Under the pieces are notes generated by a model. It made no database searches. It was not told the DNA's origin and saw only the letters and a program-made list of their open reading frames with translations. The position numbers and the translations under genes were made by a program. This document shows positions 26,988 through 35,197 of a stretch of DNA of 64,000 nt, piece by piece (position 1 is the first letter of the stretch; every line of letters starts with the position of its first letter). The stretch comes from CAZEQK01 sp964514395 (GTDB lineage: Bacteria > Bacillota > Bacilli > Tepidibacillales > Tepidibacillaceae), in NCBI GenBank assembly GCA_964514395.1, contig CAZEQK010000016.1, positions 6,773-70,772 of the forward strand. Reading direction: 5' to 3'.

Positions 26988-27782
26988 CTACCACATAGGA
27001 TTATCGGCATCAAATCTAACTCTTTCAATATTTGATGTTTTTCCAGACTTGGGATCTATGTCAATAATAACACCGTTTAATTGCCACCTACCTTCTTTAT
27101 CTACCTCAAATCTTTGAGGTAGAGAGGTTATAAATTTTTCAATAACTGATTCCCTCATCATACCTAATATCCCATCATATGGACCAACCATACCTATATC
27201 TGTAATATATGCTGTGCCCTTAGGAAGTATTCTTTCATCTGCAGTCTGAACATGAGTATGAGTACCTACTACAGCAGATACCTTGCCATCTAAAAACCAG
27301 CCCATCGCTTGTTTCTCAGAGGTTGCTTCTCCATGAAAGTCCACAATAATATTCGGTGTCTCTTTTTTTACCTCTTCAATTATTTCATTTACAATACGAA
27401 AAGGACAATCAATTGGAGGTAAAAAAGTACGTCCTTGAATATTTATCACTGCTAATTTATATGCATTATAATTAAATATAGTATAGCCTTTCCCAGGTGT
27501 CCCTTTAGGGAAATTCGCAGGTCGAATCAGATGATTGTGATTATCAATGAAATCAAATATTTCCTTTTGATCCCATGTGTGATTTCCCATGGTAACTATA
27601 TTTATTCCCGTTTGAAAAAATTGCTTTAATATTTTTTCGTTTATCCCTCTACCACCGGCTGCATTTTCGCCATTTGCAATAATAATATGAGGATGATATT
27701 TTTCTTTTAATTTTGTCATATAATCTTCAATCACAGTTCTTCCAGGGGAACCTACAATATCTCCCAAAAAAAGTACTCGCAA
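26988..27782 (-). CDS. ymdB: YmdB-type phosphodiesterase
   Basis: A 264-residue metallophosphoesterase (TIGR00282 type). Metal ligands lie in FLGDIVGSPGR, NGENAAGG, TMGNHTWDQ and GTHTHVQTAD. YmdB of B. subtilis hydrolyses 2',3' and 3',5' cyclic mononucleotides, interacts functionally with RNase Y and affects biofilm and motility choice. The gene starts with TTG after AAGGAGTGG. It lies downstream of rny as in B. subtilis, here with a terminator between. Confidence 0.95.
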   Translation of the reverse strand: MRVLFLGDIVGSPGRTVIEDYMTKLKEKYHPHIIIANGENAAGGRGINEKILKQFFQTGINIVTMGNHTWDQKEIFDFIDNHNHLIRPANFPKGTPGKGYTIFNYNAYKLAVINIQGRTFLPPIDCPFRIVNEIIEEVKKETPNIIVDFHGEATSEKQAMGWFLDGKVSAVVGTHTHVQTADERILPKGTAYITDIGMVGPYDGILGMMRESVIEKFITSLPQRFEVDKEGRWQLNGVIIDIDPKSGKTSNIERVRFDADNPMW

Positions 27783-27861
27783 ATATTTCCACTCCTTTTA
27801 ATCTTAGCAGTATTATATAAAATTGCGATATACAATACTAATATCATTTCCTATTTTTAAA

Positions 27862-27888
27862 AAAATAAAGTGGCATAGCCACTTTATT
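27862..27888 (-). terminator. rny terminator, overlapping the stop codon
   Basis: Eleven-base arms AATAAAGTGGC and GCCACTTTATT with a 3-base loop; the upstream arm includes the rny stop codon. A T-rich run follows on the minus strand. Confidence 0.8.
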
Positions 27889-29422
27889 TTGCATATTCTA
27901 CAGCTCGTGTTTCCCTAATAACTGTCACTTTTATGTGACCTGGATAATCGAGTTCATTTTCAATCCTTTTTGTAATATTTCTAGCAAGAACATATGCTTC
28001 AGAGTCAGGAATATTTTCTGGATTTACCATAATTCTAACTTCCCTACCTGCTTGAATAGCGTATGACTTTTCAACACCCTCAAACGACTCAGATATCTCT
28101 TCAAGCTTTTCTAAACGCTTGATATAGGTTTCTAACGTTTCACGTCTTGCACCCGGTCTCGCTGCGGAAAGAGCATCAGCAGCTCCAACTAGTACTGCAA
28201 TAATTGAAGTAGGCTCCACATCACCATGATGCGATGCTATACCGTTTACTACTACAGGATTTTCATTATATTTCTTAGCTAATTCAATCCCGATTTCTAC
28301 ATGTGAGCCCTCTACTTCATGATCTATTGCTTTTCCAATATCATGTAGTAACCCTGCTCTTTTTGCTAGTGTCACATCTTCTCCAAGCTCAGCAGCCATT
28401 AACCCACATAGATTGGCTACTTCGATTGAGTGTTTCAAAACATTTTGTCCATAACTAGTTCTAAACCTTAATCTACCAAGTATCTTGATTAGATCAGGGT
28501 GTAAATTATGAACACCAACCTCAAATGTAGCCTGTTCGCCATAATCCCTAATTCTTTCATCCACTTCTTTACGTGCCTTTTCCACCATCTCTTCGATACG
28601 TGCAGGATGGATTCTACCATCTGCTACAAGTTTTTCTAAAGCTGTTCTAGCTATTTCTCTTCTAATCGGATCAAAACCTGAAAGAATAACAGCTTCAGGA
28701 GTATCATCAATAATAAGATCAATACCAGTTAATGTTTCTAAAGCACGAATATTACGTCCTTCTCTACCTATAATCCGGCCTTTCATTTCATCGTTAGGAA
28801 GGTTTACAACTGAAACCGTAGTTTCTGCAACATGATCAGCCGCACAGCGTTGAATTGCTGTTGTAATAATTTCCCGAGCTTTCTTATCCGCTTCTTCTTT
28901 CGCTTGTGCCTCTACTTCTTTAATCAATAATGCGGAATCATGTTTTACTTCCCTTTCAACATTACTAAGGATAATATTTTTCGCCTCTTCTGATGTTAAG
29001 CCAGATATTCTTTCTAGTTCTAAGATTTGTTTTTGTAATAGTTCATCAACCTTTACTCGCGTCTCTTGTACCACTTTCTCCTTCTGATGAAGAGAATCTT
29101 CTTTACGCTCTAAGGATTCTATTTTCTTGTCCAATGATTCTTCCTTTTGTAACAACCTTCTTTCAAGTCTTAGAACCTCGTTTCTGCGTTCCCGGATATC
29201 TCTATCAGCCTCACTTCTAAGTTTGTGTGCTTCATCCTTAGCTTCAATAATAATTTCCTTTTTCGAAGCTTCGGCTTCTTTTTTCGCTTGTTCTATAATT
29301 TGCTTAGCAGCTTCTTCAGCACTGGAGATCTTAGCTTCAGCAATGGATCTTCTAATAATATAACCTAAAATTAATCCTATTGCAGCTGACGCAAGCAAAA
29401 GGGCGATAGTCAAATAATCCAT
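27884..29422 (-). CDS. rny: RNase Y
   Basis: A 512-residue endoribonuclease that starts mRNA decay at the membrane. One N-terminal TM helix (residues about 3-22) is followed by a long charged coiled coil (about 25-190), a KH domain (MKGRIIGREGRNIRALE) and the HD domain with LLHDIGKAIDHE. Normal length. The ATG at 29422 follows GGGAGGTG by 6 bases. Between its promoter and its start there is a terminator-like hairpin, which could regulate it. Confidence 0.97.
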   Translation of the reverse strand: MDYLTIALLLASAAIGLILGYIIRRSIAEAKISSAEEAAKQIIEQAKKEAEASKKEIIIEAKDEAHKLRSEADRDIRERRNEVLRLERRLLQKEESLDKKIESLERKEDSLHQKEKVVQETRVKVDELLQKQILELERISGLTSEEAKNIILSNVEREVKHDSALLIKEVEAQAKEEADKKAREIITTAIQRCAADHVAETTVSVVNLPNDEMKGRIIGREGRNIRALETLTGIDLIIDDTPEAVILSGFDPIRREIARTALEKLVADGRIHPARIEEMVEKARKEVDERIRDYGEQATFEVGVHNLHPDLIKILGRLRFRTSYGQNVLKHSIEVANLCGLMAAELGEDVTLAKRAGLLHDIGKAIDHEVEGSHVEIGIELAKKYNENPVVVNGIASHHGDVEPTSIIAVLVGAADALSAARPGARRETLETYIKRLEKLEEISESFEGVEKSYAIQAGREVRIMVNPENIPDSEAYVLARNITKRIENELDYPGHIKVTVIRETRAVEYAK

Positions 29423-29445
29423 CAATTCACCTCCCTTTGCTTACC

Positions 29446-29475
29446 TAAAAAACAAGACCGATCCAACTCGGTCTT
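29446..29475 (-). terminator. Terminator-like hairpin in the rny leader
   Basis: Stem AAGACCGA with TCGGTCTT (29454-29461 and 29468-29475) and a T6 run on the minus strand. It could end recX transcripts, but it lies downstream of the rny promoter, so it also stands in the rny 5' leader, about 25-50 bases before the ATG. Confidence 0.75.
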
Positions 29476-29567
29476 TGGAATTCTCTCAATAAAACACATT
29501 TTTTTAGTAAATGATAATAATAATAAATGAACATCTAACACTAAAATATAAATGAATATGCATTCTA

Positions 29568-29596
29568 ATTGTATTATTGAAATATAGGGTTGTCAA
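29568..29596 (-). promoter_or_regulatory. rny promoter
   Basis: On the minus strand TTGACA (29591-29596) and TACAAT (29568-29573) with a 17-base spacer, about 145 bases upstream of rny. Confidence 0.7.
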
Positions 29597-29651
29597 GATA
29601 TTGATATTTTATGTTGATTTTATTGACTTAATGTGTTAAACATTTATGTTT

Positions 29652-30287
29652 TTAGTTCAATGTATTTTTATAATTTTGTAAAATAGTGTATATCACATCA
29701 TAAGAGAAACCTCTTCGTTGAAGAAAACCACTCATTTTTCTTTGAAATGTATCCCAATCTTCAAATTTTGTTTGAGTATACTTTTTTTCAATTAATTTGT
29801 TAGCCAATTGTAACTCTTTTTCTTGATCAATCACTTCTATTTGTTTATTAATGATCTCTTGGTCAATCCCTCTATTTCTTAATTCAAATGCGATTAATTT
29901 TTTTCCTTTTGGGTTTGAAGAAAGTCGCTGAGCAATAAATTGTTCAGCATAATGATTATCATTAATCCAATTTTCTGCTTGAAGCTTATCTAGAACAGAT
30001 TCAACCTGTTCAGGATTATAACCCTGCTTTAACAAATATGTACTTACTTCTTTTCTAGTTCTAGGCTTATAACTAATAAATTTTAAACCTTTTTGCCATG
30101 TTCTGTTCGTTTCTTCTTCTAACAGTATTTCATCTATTATTTCACCCTCTAATACACTACCTTTATATAGACGGAATTTAACTAGAATATCTTCATGAAT
30201 TGAAAATGAATATTCGTCATTTATATAAATATTAAATCGTTTTTTATTTTTCTTTTGCTGTTCTATTTTTGTTATTACTTTATTCAT
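29652..30287 (-). CDS. recX: RecX, regulator of RecA
   Basis: A 211-residue protein of three-helix RecX repeats: LLKQGYNPEQVESVLDKL, then WINDNHYAEQFIAQRL, then FELRNRGIDQEIINKQIE and FLQRRGFSYDVIYTILQ. RecX modulates RecA filaments. It lies downstream of recA, but tandem hairpins separate them. AAAAGGTGATT precedes the ATG. Confidence 0.93.
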   Translation of the reverse strand: MNKVITKIEQQKKNKKRFNIYINDEYSFSIHEDILVKFRLYKGSVLEGEIIDEILLEEETNRTWQKGLKFISYKPRTRKEVSTYLLKQGYNPEQVESVLDKLQAENWINDNHYAEQFIAQRLSSNPKGKKLIAFELRNRGIDQEIINKQIEVIDQEKELQLANKLIEKKYTQTKFEDWDTFQRKMSGFLQRRGFSYDVIYTILQNYKNTLN

Positions 30288-30357
30288 TTATAATCACCTT
30301 TTTTATAAACTATATATCAAATATAACCGTTCTCACCAGTCAATATACTGTTATAGA

Positions 30358-30383
30358 TAAAAAGCACCCTCACAGGTGCTTTA
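30358..30383 (-). terminator. Terminator downstream of recA, second hairpin
   Basis: Arms AAAGCACC and GGTGCTTT with a T5 run on the minus strand. It is the more terminator-like of two hairpins placed in series after recA. Confidence 0.8.
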
Positions 30384-30394
30384 TTAACTATTGA

Positions 30395-30432
30395 TAAAGT
30401 GGTGATTTTTAGACATAGAAATCACCACTTTA
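30395..30432 (-). terminator. Hairpin downstream of recA, first of two
   Basis: Perfect 14-base arms TAAAGTGGTGATTT and AAATCACCACTTTA with a 10-base loop, 11 bases after the recA stop. No T run follows, so it may protect the 3' end more than terminate. Confidence 0.7.
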
Positions 30433-30442
30433 TAGACTTTGT

Positions 30443-31510
30443 CTAAGCTTCTACAAAGGAAATATCATCTTTAGACTCTTTAGACTCTTTAGACTCATCA
30501 TCTTCCTTTTTTATCTCTTCTTGATCAAGATTATAATGAGAACGAATACTTTGTTCAACATCCTCGGCTATCTCTGGATGCTCTATAAGATATTGCTTGG
30601 CATTTTCTCTTCCTTGACCTAAACGTTCATCATTAAAGGAATACCAAGCGCCACTTTTTGTAACAATATCTAAATCAGCTCCAATATCAAGAATACTTCC
30701 TTCTCTAGAAATTCCTTCGCCATACATGATATCGACATCCGCTTGTTTAAACGGAGGAGCTACCTTATTTTTTACAACTTTTATTTTCGCTTTATTACCT
30801 ACCATATCATTGCCTTGTTTAATTGTTTCTGCACGTCTTACTTCTAAACGAACACTACTATAAAATTTTAATGCTCTTCCACCAGGAGTTACTTCTGGAT
30901 TTCCAAACATTACTCCTACTTTTTCACGAATCTGATTAATAAAGACAGCAATAGTTTTTGATTTACTAATTGCACCAGATAATTTTCTTAGCGCCTGAGA
31001 CATAAGCCTTGCTTGTAAACCAACATGGGAATCACCCATTTCTCCTTCTATCTCAGCTTTTGGAACAAGGGCTGCAACAGAATCGATGACAATAATATCT
31101 ACTGCTCCACTACGGACTAATGCTTCTGCTATTTCTAAAGCTTGCTCACCAGTATCTGGCTGTGATAAAAGAAGCTCATCAATATTGACTCCTAAATTCC
31201 TAGCATATTTTGGATCTAATGCATGCTCTGCATCAATAAAAGCAGCTTGTCCACCATTTTTTTGAACCTCAGCTATAGCATGTAAGGCAACAGTAGTTTT
31301 ACCAGATGATTCTGGGCCATATACCTCAATTATTCGTCCCTTTGGATAACCACCTATTCCTAATGCGATATCCAATGCAAGTGAACCACTAGGTACAGTC
31401 TCGACTTGCATAGAAGCTGATGCTTCACCAAGCTTCATAATTGAACCCTTACCAAATTGCTTTTCTATTTGACGTAATGCCATATCTAAGGCAGCTTTAC
31501 GATCGCTCAC
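30443..31510 (-). CDS. recA: RecA recombinase
   Basis: A 355-residue recombinase. Walker A is GPESSGKTT, Walker B is DIIVIDSVAAL, and GVMFGNPEVTPGGRALKFYSS is the DNA-binding loop region (quoted in part). RecA pairs homologous DNA and triggers LexA cleavage. The start is a GTG at 31510 after AAGGGGAG; an in-frame reading to 31603 runs through the promoter. The C-terminus is acidic with a short KES repeat (DDESKESKESKDD), encoded by a direct repeat of AGACTCTTT on the plus strand. Confidence 0.98.
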   Translation of the reverse strand: MSDRKAALDMALRQIEKQFGKGSIMKLGEASASMQVETVPSGSLALDIALGIGGYPKGRIIEVYGPESSGKTTVALHAIAEVQKNGGQAAFIDAEHALDPKYARNLGVNIDELLLSQPDTGEQALEIAEALVRSGAVDIIVIDSVAALVPKAEIEGEMGDSHVGLQARLMSQALRKLSGAISKSKTIAVFINQIREKVGVMFGNPEVTPGGRALKFYSSVRLEVRRAETIKQGNDMVGNKAKIKVVKNKVAPPFKQADVDIMYGEGISREGSILDIGADLDIVTKSGAWYSFNDERLGQGRENAKQYLIEHPEIAEDVEQSIRSHYNLDQEEIKKEDDESKESKESKDDISFVEA

Positions 31511-31555
31511 GATTTTCTCCCCTTTTTCATATATTTCAAATAACTCTAATATCAT

Positions 31556-31606
31556 ATTATAATGAATCAAAGGAATATACAAGATATTTTTACGAACATT
31601 CATTCC
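31556..31606 (-). promoter_or_regulatory. recA promoter region with degenerate SOS box
   Basis: A minus-strand TATAAT (31556-31561) precedes recA; a TTGTAT-like -35 lies 15-16 bases away. At 31593-31606 CGAACATTCATTCC matches the LexA box at about 12 of 14 positions. RecA control by LexA is expected in this group, but this box is weaker than those at lexA. Confidence 0.5.
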
Positions 31607-31651
31607 CCTTTTTTATCTGATAGCTAACCGCAGCTAATACTTCCATTAAAT

Positions 31652-31678
31652 CATGAGATTAGCGGCGCTAATCTCATG
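31652..31678. repeat. 27-bp perfect palindrome
   Basis: CATGAGATTAGCG, one central base, CGCTAATCTCATG: 13-base perfect arms. It lies between recA and the DEAD-box helicase gene with no T run, so it is either an RNA hairpin in the helicase 3' UTR or a symmetric protein-binding site. Confidence 0.85.
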
Positions 31679-31681
31679 GAT

Positions 31682-31730
31682 AAGTTCAACTAAACATTCA
31701 GGTTACTCATCTGAATGTTTAGTTGAACTT
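31682..31730. repeat. 20-bp perfect inverted repeat
   Basis: Arms AAGTTCAACTAAACATTCAG (31682-31701) and its exact complement (31711-31730) around a 9-base loop. It starts 2 bases after the helicase stop codon and lacks a T run on the minus strand. Confidence 0.9.
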
Positions 31731-31732
31731 CT

Positions 31733-33313
31733 TTACGATCGTGGCTTAGCAGGTTCGAATATAAGACGATGACCATTTAGACGAGAAAATTTTAGCCCTT
31801 CATATACAAATGGGGCATTCTCCTCGGAAACTTCGACAAATGAAAATCTATCGAAAATATTTATTTTACCAATTGACTGTTCTGGAATGTCTATTTGTTC
31901 AGCTATCATTTTTATAATTTCTTTCGGATTCATATCAGCATTTCGACCAATATTCATAAAAAATCTTACCATTCCTGGTCGCGCACCAGTTTCGCCAAAT
32001 TCATATTGATTCGATATTTTTTCATTAGCAAACTTATCAAAAAATGCGATATGAAAAGCAGCGGATGCTATATCCTTTAACTGGTGAGTCTTGCTTAGAT
32101 CTTCAATTAAAGTACTGCTTTCCACTAATTCATCCTTATTATTTTCAATAAAATCTATAATTTGTTGTTTCCATTGATTCCCCTGAATTTCCTTGAGTTC
32201 TTCAATCTCAGGTAAATCCTTAGAAACAACCTTTGTTTTAATTTCTTGCTCTATATTACGCAGTAGTTTTATTTCCCTTGGAGTAACAAGAGTAATCGCA
32301 ATTCCTCGTTTCCCTGCTCTTCCTGTTCTTCCAATTCTGTGAACATAGCTTTCTGGATCTTGAGGAATATCATAATTAATGACGTGTGTAATTTCTCCTA
32401 CATCGATTCCACGTGCTGCTACATCAGTTGCAACAAGATATTCAATTTTCTTATTTCGAAAAGACTCCATGACATTTTCTCTTTGATACTGACTCAAATC
32501 ACCATGAATACCATCAGCTAAATAACCTCTTGCTTGAAGGGACTCCGTCAGTTCATCCACTGATTTTTTTGTTCGACAAAAAATAATCCCTAGCTCTACG
32601 TTTTGAAAATCTATGAGTCTACATAAACTCTCAAGTTTATTATTTTCTAAAACTTTATAATAAACCTGCTGTATAGAAGGAACTGTTACCTCTCCTCGAT
32701 TGATAGAGATAGATTTATAATCCTTCAGATAACGGTTAGCTAATTTTTTTATCTCATAAGGCATCGTTGCAGAAAATAATAAGGTTTGTCTTTCCTTTGG
32801 AGTTTTTATAATAATTTTTTCAATGTCTTCAATAAATCCCATATCAAGCATTTCATCAGCTTCGTCCAAAACTAACGTTTGAAGATGGTCAAGATTGAGC
32901 GTATTCTTATTGAGATGATCTAACGTTCTCCCTGGTGTCCCAATAACAATATGAACACCCTGCTTTAGCGCTTGTATTTGTCTACCAATTGGTTGACCAC
33001 CGTATATTGGAAAGATTTTCAACCCTTTATATTTTGCAAGTTTCCTTAATTCCTCTGATACTTGAATGGCTAACTCTCTGGTAGGAGTCAATACTAAACC
33101 TTGTATTACCGGTTTTCTTGATGTTTGTTCTACCAACGGTAATCCAAAGGCAGCTGTTTTTCCTGTACCTGTTTGTGCTTGTCCGATGATATCACTTTTA
33201 TTTAATATCAATGGAATACACTTCTCTTGTATCGGAGAAGGCTCCTCATACCCCATATCATCTATTGCTCGCATAATATTTTTATTTAATTTAAATTTAG
33301 AAAATTGATTCAT
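31733..33313 (-). CDS. DEAD-box RNA helicase with DbpA-type C-terminal domain
   Basis: A 526-residue helicase. Q motif PSPIQEKCIPLIL, motif I AQTGTGKTAAF, Ia PTRELA, II DEAD, III SAT, and VI HRIGRTGRAG are all present. The last 75 residues form a DbpA-type RNA-binding domain (RFFMNIGRNADMNPKEII), as in the CshA/DbpA/YxiN group. It may aid ribosome assembly or mRNA decay. The start at 33313 shares one base with the cinA stop (TAATG), suggesting coupled translation. An earlier in-frame reading to 33349 lies inside cinA. Confidence 0.94.
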   Translation of the reverse strand: MNQFSKFKLNKNIMRAIDDMGYEEPSPIQEKCIPLILNKSDIIGQAQTGTGKTAAFGLPLVEQTSRKPVIQGLVLTPTRELAIQVSEELRKLAKYKGLKIFPIYGGQPIGRQIQALKQGVHIVIGTPGRTLDHLNKNTLNLDHLQTLVLDEADEMLDMGFIEDIEKIIIKTPKERQTLLFSATMPYEIKKLANRYLKDYKSISINRGEVTVPSIQQVYYKVLENNKLESLCRLIDFQNVELGIIFCRTKKSVDELTESLQARGYLADGIHGDLSQYQRENVMESFRNKKIEYLVATDVAARGIDVGEITHVINYDIPQDPESYVHRIGRTGRAGKRGIAITLVTPREIKLLRNIEQEIKTKVVSKDLPEIEELKEIQGNQWKQQIIDFIENNKDELVESSTLIEDLSKTHQLKDIASAAFHIAFFDKFANEKISNQYEFGETGARPGMVRFFMNIGRNADMNPKEIIKMIAEQIDIPEQSIGKINIFDRFSFVEVSEENAPFVYEGLKFSRLNGHRLIFEPAKPRS

Positions 33314-34566
33314 TATTGCGATTTCAACCTTTCCTTTAATATGTCCCATAAAAAATAGAACACATATTTAGATGTACGATGCTGAATAACTTTTCTATTT
33401 CCAGATAAGTGAATTTCCTTTACTATTGTTTCTTTTCCAGTTTCACCTATACCAATATAAACTAAACCAACTTTTTTGTTTTCAACTGTATTTGGTCCAG
33501 CAATACCTGTAATAGATACAGCTATATCTGTTTTAAATAATTTTAATGTGTTTTCTGCTAATAGTTTAGCTGTCTCCTTACTTACTGCTCCATGATTTTC
33601 AAGTACTTCTAATGGGACTTGAAGTATTTTATTTTTTATTCCATTATCATAGCAGATGACCCCACCATGATATACAGCTGAACTTCCAGGAATAGCTGTG
33701 AGTTTACTACCAACCAGCCCTCCTGTACAGCTTTCTGATATAGCAATGGTCAGATTCAAATTGTTCAAATGGTGAAAAACAATCTCTTCAATACTACTCT
33801 CTCCGTCGGCATAATGGAATCTTTCAAAGCGTCGATGAATCTCATCTTCAATTGGTTTAATCAGAGCTTTTGCTTCTCTTTCATCCTTACCATGGGCTGT
33901 TAAACGAATGGTTACTTCTCCTTCGTTTGCTAAAGGAGCAATTGTTGGATTACTTTGATTATTTATTAAATCAATCATAGCTTCCTCAAGCGAAGATTCA
34001 CCAATTCCAGTAAATCTCATTACTGTAGAATAAAAAGTATGGCCTTTGTTTTTCTCTTTTAGCCAAGGCAACACATAATGATCTAGCATAGGCTTCATTT
34101 CAGAAGGAGGACCTGGTAAAAAGATGTAGATGAGTCCTTGTTCTTCAATTCCAAGACCAACTGCTAAACCATGATCATTAGGAAATATGGTGCTGCCTTC
34201 TAAAACCATAGCTTGTTTTTTGTTATTTTCTGTCATTTCTAATTGTCTCTGCTCAAAAAAATGAATAATTTTTTTATAATTAGCCTCATCAAGAATCATT
34301 TCCTTATTCATGATTTTAGCTGCTACTTCTTTTGTTAAATCATCCTGAGTAGGGCCTAAACCACCAGTGAAAACAATTAGATTTGATCGATTATAAGCTT
34401 GATGAATCGTACCTTCTAGTCGATCTGGATTATCACCTACTGCAATATGATAATAAATAGGTATACCTATTTCTGCCATTTTTTGTGAAATATATTGTGC
34501 ATTGGTATTAGCAATTTGTCCTAATAATAATTCAGTTCCAACAGAAATTATTTCCCCATTTAACAA
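33313..34566 (-). CDS. cinA: CinA, competence/damage-inducible protein
   Basis: A 417-residue two-domain protein. The N-terminal MoaB/Mog-like domain (ISVGTELLLGQIANTNAQ, FTGGLGPTQDDLTKE) is linked to nicotinamide-nucleotide and ADP-ribose hydrolysis in the family. The C-terminal amidase (SESCTGGLVGSKLTAIPGSS) matches NMN deamidase PncC. The start is TTG at 34566, eight bases after AGGAGG. In bacilli cinA and recA are often cotranscribed; here the helicase gene lies between them. Confidence 0.94.
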   Translation of the reverse strand: MLNGEIISVGTELLLGQIANTNAQYISQKMAEIGIPIYYHIAVGDNPDRLEGTIHQAYNRSNLIVFTGGLGPTQDDLTKEVAAKIMNKEMILDEANYKKIIHFFEQRQLEMTENNKKQAMVLEGSTIFPNDHGLAVGLGIEEQGLIYIFLPGPPSEMKPMLDHYVLPWLKEKNKGHTFYSTVMRFTGIGESSLEEAMIDLINNQSNPTIAPLANEGEVTIRLTAHGKDEREAKALIKPIEDEIHRRFERFHYADGESSIEEIVFHHLNNLNLTIAISESCTGGLVGSKLTAIPGSSAVYHGGVICYDNGIKNKILQVPLEVLENHGAVSKETAKLLAENTLKLFKTDIAVSITGIAGPNTVENKKVGLVYIGIGETGKETIVKEIHLSGNRKVIQHRTSKYVFYFLWDILKERLKSQ

Positions 34567-34615
34567 ATCGGTTCCTCCTAAAATGAACAAGAAATATAAT
34601 TATCCAATTGCAAGA

Positions 34616-35197
34616 TTAGCTGTGTTTTCTGATTATAACGTTATTGTTTTTAATAAAATAATCAAAACCTGAATAAATAGTAATTATCACAGCTAACCAC
34701 ATCATCCATTGTGCAATGGGTATATGGATATATGAAAATGGAAAATTATTAATCATCAGTAGTACAATCGCTATAATTTGTGTGATTGTTTTTAATTTCC
34801 CAAGCTTACTAGCTGCAATAACAACTCCCTCTGCAGCAGCAACTAACCTCAAACCAGTAATTGCAAATTCTCTGCTAATGATGATAATAGCTATCCATGC
34901 ACCTAATCTTTGCATCTCTACGAGAGAGATAAGTGCAGCAGTGACTAATAATTTATCTGCTAAAGGATCCAAAAACTTACCGAGATTGGTAACAAGCTTT
35001 CGTTTCCTTGCAATATAGCCATCTAATCCATCCGTACTTGCAGCAATAACAAAAATAAAAGTTGCTATTATCTCACTATAGGTTATTTCTCCACCTGGAA
35101 TATAGATTTTTCCAAAATCAAATTTTATTAACAAAAAGACCATGATGATTGGTACTAGAAAGATCCTAGCTAAAGTTATTTTATTTGGCAGATTCAC
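34616..35197 (-). CDS. pgsA: PgsA, phosphatidylglycerophosphate synthase
   Basis: A 193-residue integral membrane enzyme that makes phosphatidylglycerophosphate from CDP-diacylglycerol and glycerol-3-phosphate. The CDP-alcohol phosphotransferase motif is complete in DGLDGYIARKRK then GKFLDPLADK. About five hydrophobic helices. The GTG at 35197 is better placed relative to GGGGAGG than the GTG at 35206. The start lies inside the end of rimO. Confidence 0.95.
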   Translation of the reverse strand: MNLPNKITLARIFLVPIIMVFLLIKFDFGKIYIPGGEITYSEIIATFIFVIAASTDGLDGYIARKRKLVTNLGKFLDPLADKLLVTAALISLVEMQRLGAWIAIIIISREFAITGLRLVAAAEGVVIAASKLGKLKTITQIIAIVLLMINNFPFSYIHIPIAQWMMWLAVIITIYSGFDYFIKNNNVIIRKHS

